From NCBI GenBank assembly GCA_000969725.1, contig JXSR01S016164.1: 20,188 bases of DNA; one strand, given 5' to 3'. This document shows positions 1 through 12,000 of the stretch, piece by piece; the stretch's first letter is position 1, and each line of letters begins with the position of its first letter. The position numbers and the translations under genes were made by a program. A model generated the notes under the pieces. The model ran no database searches. It saw only the letters and a program-made list of their open reading frames with translations, and was not told the DNA's origin. Source of the stretch: Ophiothrix spiculata. Taxonomy: Eukaryota; Echinodermata; Ophiuroidea; Amphilepidida; Ophiotrichidae.

Positions 1-21
1 ACCAATCTCAACTAGCGGAAT
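1..21 (-). CDS. DOCK1: DOCK exon r, cut by window edge: IPLVEIG
   Basis: Only 7 codons are inside the window. The sequence tgtatttctccag ends at base 22 and is followed by codons for IPLVEIG, in the phase required by the exon at 1724-1807. The family continues IPFLAEGIRIH here, so this is the expected next lobe C exon. It is supported only by acceptor quality, phase and a short match. Confidence 0.6.
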
Positions 22-3000
22 CTGGAGAAATACAAGTGCGTGGACAAACCGATCAAATAAATATCAAAAATACAAGGAATTGAGAGTGTACAATGCCTTC
101 CTGTTTTTGTAATTCCATGCCACTCACACTTTGTTTCTAAAGCAGGTAAATATAGGACATTTAATAAACTAGCCTGAGTCATAAAACGAAACAAACATGT
201 CAAGGTAGGTCTATGCATAGAGAAAGTATTCAGCAAATGTCATGAAATAAAATAATCCTGTTTGTTTGCTAAAAATAGGTGTAAAAATCGTTAAAAAATA
301 GAGGGTCATTTCCCATTGACTTCTATGTAAAAAGTCATTTTACAAAAAGTAGTTTATCTTGAAAACACAATTTTTTTCATGCTCTAAAATTTTGGCCCAA
401 TTATCAGATAGTAAATGTCTATTACTCTCTACATATTTCGTATTATGACACGTGCGATTCAAAATAAAATGTCCGCCAAAAATCAAGGTGCTCAGCTCAT
501 GTTTGCTGATTACTGTGGTCAAAGTAAGTTTTATTGCATAATTTTCGGGCCTTCATCAACTTCAATACATTGCAATTTTATCAGCTGAAATCTGAACCAT
601 AGTAGCCATCATCCCCTTGTGGGGTTTCTACAAGTCTTAGTCAATTAGCAGTCATTTCCTTGTACAGTGGAATTTTTGATTACTCTTGATAAAAAAAAGA
701 GAGACAGACCAGTGCATAGTGAATTTAGTCAACTCAAATATGGCACCACTTTGGACCTTCACACAATCTACAAGATTGCACTAACTTAATTGTTATATGA
801 CTGCTTCAATGACTATTTTACAGGATTTGATGTACTGGAATACTGCCACCATTTTGTAAGTGACATTTAGATAAAACTGATGCACTCCAGTGATTGACTT
901 AGGCCAAAAAAAAAAAAAAAAAAAAAAAAAAAGGTTCGTCTCTGAAACCTGCACGTATTGCTATGTGAAAATGAATTTAGAACATTGAGCTATGCACTGG
1001 TCTGTCTCTCTTTTTTTTTATCAAGAGTAATCAAGGAATCGACCGCCGTCCGGGTTGCTCTCATTGGCTGATGCAATTTTACCTTGAATTTTACGTTTTA
1101 TTTCAACATAATTATCAGACTTCCCATAGTTAAAACAGGTGGGATCGTACTTAGAAACTGGGCACTTCACTAACATTAGTTGGGCAATCAACATTTTAGA
1201 TTTTAAAAAATATTTAAAAAAAATATTGCATACCCAATAGCTAATTTCCTGAAAAAAATTAAAATGCATACCGCATAACTTTTTTGCAAACGGTTTCTGA
1301 GACAAACCGTTTTTTTTTCTTGGCCTTAGTATCAACTAAACTATGAATCAATTCTGAAATTGGGTCATCAGATCAAGAAAAAAGTGCATTTCTGAAGTTT
1401 TAATTGTTTTAACATTGAAAAAATAAGGCAAGTACAAGTTTGATGTACATGTAGAACAAACAAAATGGCAAGTTCACAAATTATTGAAAGTTTTATTTGT
1501 GAATCGGTGAAATTCATATTTTCTACTTGGCCTGGTCTTCAGCATTATAAATCATAGTAATCACAAATAACCATCAAATCTTGAAATCTTGCGTTGTCAA
1601 ACTTGTCGAAATACAGATATGATATTGTAGCGCAAAGTACTTGATATCAGATGCATGTAGTTGACTTTGAAAATTTGGCCTGGCTTTGATGTGATAAGCC
1701 AAGTTGTAATGTGTGAAGCTTACCTGCTCAGCAAATAACTCCTTAAGTCTCTGTATATGAATAGTATGGTCTGGGTTCTCATTTGCATACTCATCTATAC
1801 AAAATGCCTGCAAACAAAATAACAATGTCAAAGGTCAAGAAATAATTCCTTGCATATCTTAAGCTAATTTGATATTACAAACAAAATTGAGTCTTGAGAG
1901 CTGGCAAGCCAATGAAAAACTACAACATATTGACTGTGGTAATTTATTTAAATGTTACGGTGATTTGCAACTATTTGACCATATCTCATAAAGAAATGTA
2001 ATTTCCTTTTCAGGAGTTACGTGTAAAAAAGTAGCTTTCAGGTGGTATCAAAATGTCCACAACCTTTAAAATCACCAATACCACCCAACTGTCTGTTAAA
2101 GTACCCTGTTGGCAGCCACACCAAAGTGAGTTACTTATATGAACAGGGCATAACTTTCTTCCTAATCCAATAGCATGTCACTTGAACTGAATACTTACCT
2201 TCTCGTACATGGCAGGCCCTCCCATTACGGCTGAGTCGATGACCCCGTTGAGTTGTAAGCTTAGTGGATTGATTGGCAAATTAGAGTCCTCTTGATGTCT
2301 CAATATCATTGTTTTTAATTTTTTGTTCACATCTTCCATGTTTTCTATTGCGTTGCGGATTGGGCTTAGTTCCTCCTGGAAAATAAAATCAATTGAAATG
2401 ACAAACAAAATGTTGAAACTTTCATTTCATACAAATTGAGGGAAAAAACATCGAAAAATGTGTAGTTGCATTATTCATATACAACATCTCTGATTTCTAT
2501 TAAGTGGCTGAAAGATTCAAATGTCAAATTTTAATTTCCTATATTACTTATTGTGTTCGCATTCAACAGAAGTCGGATGATTTCAGTAGATTTTGGTTTT
2601 TATTTTAAAATGAGTGTTATTTAAGCAAGGACTTGAAAAGTTCAAGCTTTCTAGAGCTCTCAACAGAGAATGTTATTTTAACAGAGCTCGCTACCTTGTA
2701 ATAAAACAAAGGAAAATTATGGAAGCAAAATGCTGATCTTTGCAGTAAGTCTAGATATCTAGTCAAGGTGGGAATTATTGATTAAAATACTGGAAACAAC
2801 ATGTTGGTTGTTTGTGTACATACTTGCAAATTTTCATTCTAAATCTTAGCATTCTAAACACTTCAGCAAGACACTACAGGGGTCAATTATAACTGTTGAA
2901 TTTAATTTGTGAACGCATGTCTGTGACAAATACGCAATTGTCTCTCAAGCGAGCCTACATTTTCAAAGTTTTTTTTGCGTCTATGCACAAGACTCTGAGT

Positions 3001-6000
3001 ACTTGTTTACAAATTAAATTCAACAACAACTGTGGTGTTTATAGACCTTTTCAAAATCCATTTGGAAATCTCCGGGACGTCGATCACATGGCTGTTTTAT
3101 CAACCAATCACGTATGAACATGGTTAGAGGCACTAATTCTGAACAACTTTTGGCTGGGGACACCATATGCTCACTGACAAAAAGAGTGAAATTTCCATTT
3201 GAAATCGTCTGATTAAGCTTACAATTGCCAGTCACTCGGAGCGCATCACACTGAAAGTGACTTGGTAGTGCTAACCTTAATTACAAGTTCGAATTACCAG
3301 TTAACGAGAACGCAAACTTTACATTCTGACTATTGTGTTGAAGAGTCACTTTTTCTGTCGGTAATTGCCGGTAAGTGTAAAATCAGGTTCGGTAATTCTC
3401 GGAAAGTCTTGTTTTGAAAAGGTCTATTGGATATGGTGATATAATTGGCAAATTCCAACCAAAAGATACCTGCAATTTCAGCCAAACATCCCCTATAGCC
3501 AAATGTTCACCTCAGATCAAGCGGACCTTTCCATACATTCAACAGTGCTCACACACTTCGATATAAAACTCACCATGCTGTGACTCGTGACTTCAAACCA
3601 TCTGAGAATACCGGGTAGTTTGTAGGCAATGCTGAAATACGTCCTCTCAATCCACATGGTCTTGAACTCATTCTCTTTGTCCTTCTGCCCTTTATGAAAT
3701 GGTCTTGAATAGGTGAATTTCTGAACCTCATTCACTGAATAATAGCTGTGATAAATAAAGAGGTATATGATTAAGTTTTCTTAAAAAAAGTCAAATATTT
3801 CAAGTCCTTCTCGTGCATGGAGCACAACCAAGCTAGCCCCGTAGTTTAATCAATTATTTGTCCACTCTGTACTTACAAACCATTTGTGTAGACTAAATAA
3901 AATTATATTGTTCTGCATGTATACTTTGATCAACACTAAGTAGGCGGGACTTATGGGGCTTTTCTTCATCCACAAGTAAAACATAATCCCAGATACACCC
4001 GCGCCATCTATACTGATGCGTGAGTCACATGTGCAACGCGTGCTGCATCTCCAGCAGTTTTGCTGTGTCCAGCTACGTATGCGCTTATCTGTATCAATTC
4101 ACAATGTGAAGAGGCCCGCCTATTTGATCAAAGTATAGAAATAGATTTATATGCTGACCATGATCTAATGAAGGGGAATAAAGGGCTTGGTAGGGCAAGT
4201 GTTAAGCTATATTTAGAAGTGCATATACAACCTACTTTAAGATCTGCTCACTGATCATCTTGCCTCGGAAATCTCTTCTGTCCTCCCTCATCGGTTGCAC
4301 TGGAACTATTTGAAGAACTGTGGTGTATATCAGTTAAGGAAATTATAACATATATCTTGATAACTTTCTTGTAAACTGGTTTGTTCATTCATTATCTCTT
4401 TTTTGGGACATTTGAGTTTACATTTTACATGTTTTAATTTCAGATAGCAATGAAATATATTCCTCCAATTAGGGAGAACGATTAATCACAGAAACCTGAA
4501 CTCAACTATTAATATCCCATAAATAAGTGCATAAGTGGGAACCAGGGAGTGGGAATTCAGCTAAAGGGACACTGCAATATTCAACCAGCACTTGATCGGC
4601 CAGAACAGGCATTATCATCTTGTTTAGGCTTTCGCCAAGAAAGCCCAACTTTTTTTTATCTTTTATCTTTTTTTTTTTTTATCTTTTAGCCCAACTTGGT
4701 ACTTGGTACCAAGTAAGCTAATGGAAGCTTATCTTCAACTGGGTTCCAAGATGTTTACATTCAGTTTTTGAATGCAGGTGGAAGACCAGAGTACCCGGAT
4801 AAAAACCTGTGGAAGGGAGCATGGACTGAAAACCAAATGCATATAAAGTGCCGTGCCGGGGAATGAATAACCCAGACTTCATTGGTGTAAAATGAGGGAA
4901 CTATTGCTGCACTAACCAGCTTTTCCAATTATTATTTTCCACGGCCAGTTTGAGTTTTGAAGTCACCACTAAGCATCATGAGTCAGCTACAGAAGCTCCT
5001 CAAAGTCCCACTTGACCACTTAAAGAACATTATAAGATGAGTCATGGGTGATATGGGGGTGGGGCTAATGGTAGGATGTTTATAAGTTTTGCTGTTAATG
5101 TTAAAAATATACCCTAATTTTAGTTCCATGGCCGACAGTTCCATTACACAGTTGGTACTGCATGGAGAACAAACTTGAATTCAAATTTGGCCACATTAGA
5201 ACATTAGTTCTACTTTGTAAAATTACTACCCGTATTTAAAAGGATACGCTGGCCTTCTGAATCCATGAGTGATTTGTCTGGCTGTGTTGTTTTATTCATG
5301 AGTTGTGCATTGGGGAATTGCTGTTGTAATCTAGCGACAAAATCCGCTAACCTCTCATAGTCTTTGCCTCTATAGATGAACATCTTGTTCTGTAAAGTAA
5401 AAAAAACAAATTGTCTAAATTTTTAATACTGGTTCCAAGGTAACTTTAGGAATAGAATTGAATAAGGTGCTTCTTTTCTAAACATTCTAGATCAATTCTT
5501 TTCTAAACATTCTAGATCATAAATACACATAGGGAGCTTGTAATAATGTTACAATGTTCTTTAAATTTCTTCTTGACCGAACATAATTGTAGAACTCGAT
5601 GACAAAAGTGTTAAGTTTTGACAACCACCAACTATATTTCATTTTTTTATTTAAGGCAAACAGAAAGTGTAAGACCTTACAAATATGACATACTTATGTG
5701 TGTCTAGCACTGCTTTTTTAAAGGAACTTCTGTGAAAATTTTATCTATTCTGAACTAGTAGAAAAACCAAAGTGCCCAAAGGAAAATCTACAGACCCATG
5801 TTTAGACTGCATGGCAATCAATGCACAAAGAAAGCTGGTACAGTGGATTGATCAGGGACTTATTGCAATATGACAACTCAACAAAGGAAAAACACAGTAT
5901 CTGCAATTAGAAATCATTTGCAAGCTTCTTCCTTTTACCTTGGAGAAATACTGCTCAAATGATCAGGCAATCAATTCTCTCCCATAACCAAAGACAGTAT

Positions 6001-9000
6001 CTACTATATCAAATATTTGTATATACAATGGTCTAGCATTGGAGTGGATAAAAGTAAAATTGCACGTTAATTTTAATAGGATGTATCTGTCTGCTTTATA
6101 AATGCACATACTGCGTTTTTACTTTGTGGGGCAGAGGAGTACAGCTGCTTCACCCACTTCATCATGTGTCTAACTTACCCTGAGGAATGATGGGAAGGCA
6201 CGGCCTATGTAGAAGACTTTGAAATACTCTGGTGCTGGTCTGGGAATCTGCATGATTTGATCAAAGTAGTGTGCTTGTATTTGCTGAAGACAAAAAATAA
6301 AAAAGGCAAATTACTAGGTACGGTATTCATTATTATTAACATGCATATTAATTGATGTGTTTACGTTTTACCAATTCTAACTTATTCAACCTAAAAGCAA
6401 CAAATATAGCAGAAAATTTTTTCCGAAAGCAGGCGAGAGTTGTAACCTTAAAAATCTAAAAGGAGTATTGAAGGACATGATAAATCTATTTTGATATTAT
6501 AATATTTTTTACATGTATACATGTTTATTTTTCAAACATCCATTTTAGTGAAATTTGAATATCCCAACCTACAGTGTGTCTCAATAAAAATTGTGCAATT
6601 TGTTTCATTACTTTTCGCCGTTGCAAACTAGAGATATGCTTCATTAAACACACTCGAAGCTCAAGGTCAATACATTATTAATGATATTGAGTAATTTGTA
6701 CATTCTGGTCCTACAAATGAACAGTTTTATTAACAGAAAAGGTACTAAATATCAAAAAACAATGTTCAATCGGTTTTCTGAAAAAAGTTGCACAAATGGG
6801 TTTTTCAAAATGTGTGCTTAATGAAGCATATCTCTAGTTCGCAAAAGCAAAAGTAATGAAACAAACGGCATTTAAAAGCTTGGAGTTTTTCCTTGACAGT
6901 GATGTACCATAAAGCAAAAGTAATGAAACAAACGGCATTTAAAAGCTTGGAGTTTTTCCTTGACAGTGATGTACCATTAACATTACTCTAGTCTTTTGGT
7001 TTTGCAACAGAGGGCACTTTTAAACTTGCACAATTTTTATTGAGACACACTGTATTTTATTCCCAAGAAGATTCACTTCATGATACAGCGACAAGGCATA
7101 TCAATTCAATCAATGACAATGTGTCTTTAAATGATTAGACAATTATAGGGTGAACTAGGGCTACTTGGTATATGTGGTTAATTGAAATATTGATGACTGA
7201 ACTAGGTTACAAAAATATTTGTGGCAAATTAAAATAGTTCTATTCAGGTAAAACTTCTCCTCATATATTTGGGTGCGTGAATTAAACAATTTTATAGGTA
7301 GTCCCAAGAATATAACTGAAAAGGGATTTTTGATCGGCTAGAGATAAAGTAATATTTAGTTCACTTGCCAAGTTTGCTACACATGTGGCAAGTATTTACC
7401 TTAATCAAGCAAGCTACTTTACTAATGCATGAAGTAATCACAAACAGACCTCATACAAACTACTCCCCTCCGTACAAATACTTAAACAGAAGCCTCAATC
7501 CACTCAGGATATGACCTGGAAATGCTTTTAATTAGTCCCAACAGTTAATTAATTAGCAACTCTTTAATATCTCGTTATAGCTTTATATCCTTGTACCTAT
7601 GTTCAGTTCATCTATCTCCCAACTTTAGATAACTCTTTAATAGTTAACAGATCCCTGTCATTAATAGTTAACAGATCCCTGTCATTAATTAGCAGAGTGC
7701 AATAACTTTGCCCACTTCTGATACACACTTTATCATTAGTGTTTTATGGTCTCCATTTTACCAAGAAAACATTTATTACTTGACAGGTGCTTTGAATATA
7801 ATCATCTTGAGCTATATTTGTCCTAATATCCTTCTTTTTTTTTTCTTTTCTTTCTTTCTTTTTTTTTTGAAATTCTCATTAGAACTTCGCAAAATAATAC
7901 TTCAACTTTAAAAAAATGTCCAGTCTGCCTGCAGTAATAATGACAAGCAGTAAATATTCATTCTACCTCCCCAATTGCAAACATTTTAAAAAGGAAACTA
8001 TTGTAATAGCACCCAGGACCATCAAATACCTCATTTTGAGTGAATCCTTATTTATTCCACTTTCGTACGTACTAGACCAACATCACTGAGTAGCTTAATG
8101 TTGTTGCGATAGCATGACTTTGCTGAAAGTTTGAAAGTAATCTTGCAATCTTTATGCTTATATAGAGCAAAAATTACAACTAATTTATCGTTTCTGTTTT
8201 GATTTTCTTTTTTGCTTGATTTTTGTTTTGGAAGGAAACATTTTTATGGACATAATATGTTAATTAAGCATTCAAACTCACCAGTAATTTGCTGAGTTCT
8301 ACGTAGTCAAACGTTTCTTTCTCGTATTGGTTGCCGAGCTCTTTACACAGAGCAATGGCTTTCTCCCAAAGCTGTAAAGATAAAACATAAAATAAACTTA
8401 TGTTAAAATATGCTTATTGAACCTGTATCAATACCTTGATCAATACAGTGCAAAACTTGTTTCAGTATTTTTGAAATCTGGATTGCACAGATGTTAAAGG
8501 AATGGTCCACATTTTTATTTATTTATTTTTATTTTTATTTTTTTTTTTTTTTGGGGGGGGGACTATCCAAAAACCTAAAATTTACTAGAGTTTTTATATC
8601 CTTTTCTATTCTTTGCTCACGTACATGTATCCTGAAGATTACAAAACCTTTTGCAAATTCCTTAATTCAGTACATTTTCTGAAAGGTGGCATTTTTATGG
8701 GACTGGACAGTTGTAGTGCTATTTTATGTGATCTGCCTCATCAGTGGCTAGTCAAAACTGTGGTGCATTCAAAACCCTGTCACACATATAGCAACTCATG
8801 GCACCACACCACTAGACACCGTTCATCCAAAGAAATCCCCCCAAAAATGATTATAACATTAATTATATTTGTTCTCATATAATTTCATTTGAAGGACTTC
8901 ATAACTCTTCCCCCTGTCTGCATTTCTGGCTGGATTACTAGAGCCTATCAGCATATCCTTTCAGTCATTTTGATTAACTTTCAGTTTTTAATAATTTTCA

Positions 9001-12000
9001 TGAGTATTTTTTCATAGATTTGATATTGAATAACACAACTTCTATGGAGTGACTTAGCCCAAGGGAGTGATTTTTCCATTCACAAGATATTTTCTGCTCT
9101 GTTCTTACCTTTCCTTTATCGAAATACTTCATGACATCATTGAACAGCATAATTTTGAGTTCCCTTTCTGTTCTGGCTTCAGGATATCTCTCATTCATCT
9201 GTATTAATGGCTGGTTGGACCACTGTAAATGAACACAAACATTTGATAAATTGGCATTCTAAATACCATGTGCAAAAAATCCATCATTTTAATATCTTAA
9301 CAGTAACACTAAAATAATGTTTTTCAGCATTTTGGGGGCTTTTGAAAATTGGTGAAGTGTTTTATAAACAATTCTTATTAAAGCTGTTTGATTCTCTAAA
9401 ATTCTAGTAGTTTTGTACTCCATTTAAATCATTTGGAAAATAATCGCACTAAGATGACATACTAGCTAGATAAAATGCTGATGGTAAACTTGTAGTAACT
9501 TAAATAGAGGGAATATTCAATGATCTTTAATATATATTTTTCAGGACAAAGGTATAAGGAATATTTTTTTAACATGATTAAATCATCAATTATTGAAGAT
9601 TTAGATATGATTTTCTTTCGTTTTGGGCACTAACTTTTGGGAGAGCTCAATTAGAATTCTAGAGGCCCAATGTAAACAAACATTGCTGCCTATAGAAAGA
9701 ATGACCCAGTATCTACTTTGCTCTATATATTTTCATATATTTTATTTTATTTTGTAAGGTAGATTGAACATTGTAGTTTATTACCTTTAACCTGTCTGCA
9801 TGTAGCCAGAGAGAAAACGCTGCCTCTGTGTAGTTATCACATTCTAAGTGTAAATCGCATAGCTTGTACAGGTACCTCACATACATGTCTTGTCTGTCAA
9901 TATCCTTGTAGAAATTCTGCAATATGTATCAAAATACACATGGTTTAGTTTGAGAGTTTATTTGTGTTGCCAAATATAATTATTGCAACACAGTTGTGGT
10001 GTACATACTTAAAATATTTGCCCAACCAATCAACTCAGATTAGAAGACAGTGACATTTTAGATCTGGTTTACCTTTTTTGATAATAATAATAATAATAAT
10101 AATAATAATGCACTTATAATGCGCCATCTATCTAGACAAGCCTATTCCGAGGCGCAAACATTAACACATAAATTGACAAACGTGATATACACTACATGAA
10201 TAACATAAAAAGACATTTCAAAGAGTAACTTTAAGCATGATCATATGCAAGTTCAAACAAATGAGTTTTTAAAGTCTTTTTGAAAGTGTTCAATGAATTA
10301 CAAAAACGAAGATTAGCAGGAAGTGAGTTCCAGAGTCTAGGAGCACAAGCATAAAAGGCACGATCGCCATATGAAGAGCAAGTCCGTGGAATAGTGAGGA
10401 AATGTTTATCTGAAGATCGAAGTTGACGAGACGGAGAATGAAGATTAATAAGTTCCTTGATATAAGGAGGTGCCATGTCATGAAGAGCTTTCCAAGTGAG
10501 AAGGAGGATTTTGAAATGAATGCGGTATCTAACTGGTAACCAATGAAGACGATGTAAGACGGGTGTTATATGATCGTATTTCTTGGTTCTGGTAAGCATG
10601 CGAGCCGCAGCATTCTGAGCCTGTTGTAGTTTATTGAGCTGTCGTTCTGTAATTCCATATAACAATGCATTGCCGTTATCAAGCCGTGATGTAATTAAGG
10701 CATGAACAAGTGTTGCAGCAGTGATCTGCTCAAAAATATAATATATATACTTTTTCCTGATTTAAATAAAAGACCATCACCTATATAATGCAAAATTGAA
10801 GTTTGATTCCTTTAGCTGGAGCCAATTTGACGCTACAGGTAAAAATGTGTCCGAGAGTGACAATAAAAAGTTACATGATATTTATCTTTGTACATGTAAA
10901 CTACATCACCCTATAATTCACAGCTATTTTGACCAGATCTCTTTAACAAAATATAATGATGGAGTGGAAATTTGCGGATGTTATGAAAAGAATTTGCTTT
11001 CTTGTGGTATCAAAATCTACAATTTGGGAAAGATTGAAGTAATCGGAGCACAAACCTTTAAGATAAGCAATTAAAAAAAAAATGATATAGCATGACCAGC
11101 GAACCACTTTCTTTCTTTTATGTTGAACACATGTTGACATATTAACAGCAGAAAATACAAACAAGTGAATTATTGTTGCAAAGATAGCAGTACACTTCTA
11201 TTTCCAAGCATTAAAGTTTAAAGGAGCCCTGTCCAATTTGGGTCAGCATTTTTTCAGCACCTTTCTGAGATTTTGGTACCAAAATATTCCTCATATTTTT
11301 CTCATTACACATGTGAAATTTTACGGCTGAAACATGTATTTCGGAGATATAAGTGAAAATGTGTTAAATTATTAATATTATTGTAACCATAATATTATTT
11401 ACACAGTAAAGTATAGGCAAATGGAAAATACAAAATTGCTCATAAAATCAAAACGGTTGTTCCTATTTAACTGAAATTTGAAATTAAAGCATCTTAAGTA
11501 TTGATCTTTCATATGAAAGTGAAAACTAAAATTTGGAAAATTGGACCATGTACCTTGAAGAGAGGTAAAGAAGCACCCAATAGGAAATCCAAGCAACCAT
11601 GACAGCACAAGGAGAAAGATCACCTCACTACATGGGGAGATATCTGGTAAAGGTTATTTACTGCTTCTCAACATCGGTCTTCAACTATGTTTCTCTTTTG
11701 CCAAGGTCAAATTTGAAGTGTAGGTCATTACGCAATGAAGTCATATAATACTTGTGACGTCATCAAACATAAGGAGAATAATCAGCTTGAAATTTGATAT
11801 GACCTTTGCAAATACTTACCAATAAATTAACAGTACAGCTCATTCTGTTTTCTTTACTCTCCTCATTGATGATAGCCCTATAATCCAGTAACCTGACTAG
11901 TAATTTGGACACTAAATTGACAAAGTGTAAACCATCACCACATAGGAATTGATGTACCTGACAGAAGTCACCCATACTGTAAAGGTGAAAATAGAATAAC

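Larger units (their letters stand above)
22..1723 (-). other. DOCK intron q-r (1,702 bp)
   Basis: No coding exon is needed or seen here. It contains the interleaved inverted repeats at 676-1327 and a 27-bp A run at 906-932. The rest is AT-rich unique-looking sequence. Confidence 0.7.
6284..8281 (-). other. DOCK intron k-l (1,998 bp)
   Basis: The largest intron in the window. It holds the mariner-type MITE (6572-7052), a 24-bp tandem duplication (7637-7688) and a pyrimidine tract near 7830-7870. No coding sequence is supported. Confidence 0.7.
9917..11819 (-). other. DOCK intron h-i (1,903 bp)
   Basis: Contains the truncated LINE (10081-10736) and one copy of a dispersed repeat (about 11219-11345). 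A plus-strand open frame at 10796-11074 (92 codons) has no recognisable domain and is not called. Confidence 0.7.

Noticed and set aside
4060..4254. Plus-strand open frame of 64 codons
   Set aside because: It crosses the end of an inverted-repeat element and the antisense of exon 4236-4317, so it is a shadow.
8491..8882. Two overlapping plus-strand frames rich in Phe/Tyr
   Set aside because: Generated largely by the T-rich tract; no family features.
10081..10109. Stand-alone ATA microsatellite
   Set aside because: It is explained as the 3' tail of the adjoining minus-strand LINE copy.
10290..10481. Second minus-strand frame inside the LINE
   Set aside because: Out-of-frame shadow of the reverse-transcriptase C-terminal frame.
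10796..11074. Plus-strand open frame of 92 codons
   Set aside because: No recognisable domain, AT-rich codons, and it lies in an intron between firmly placed DOCK exons; most likely chance.
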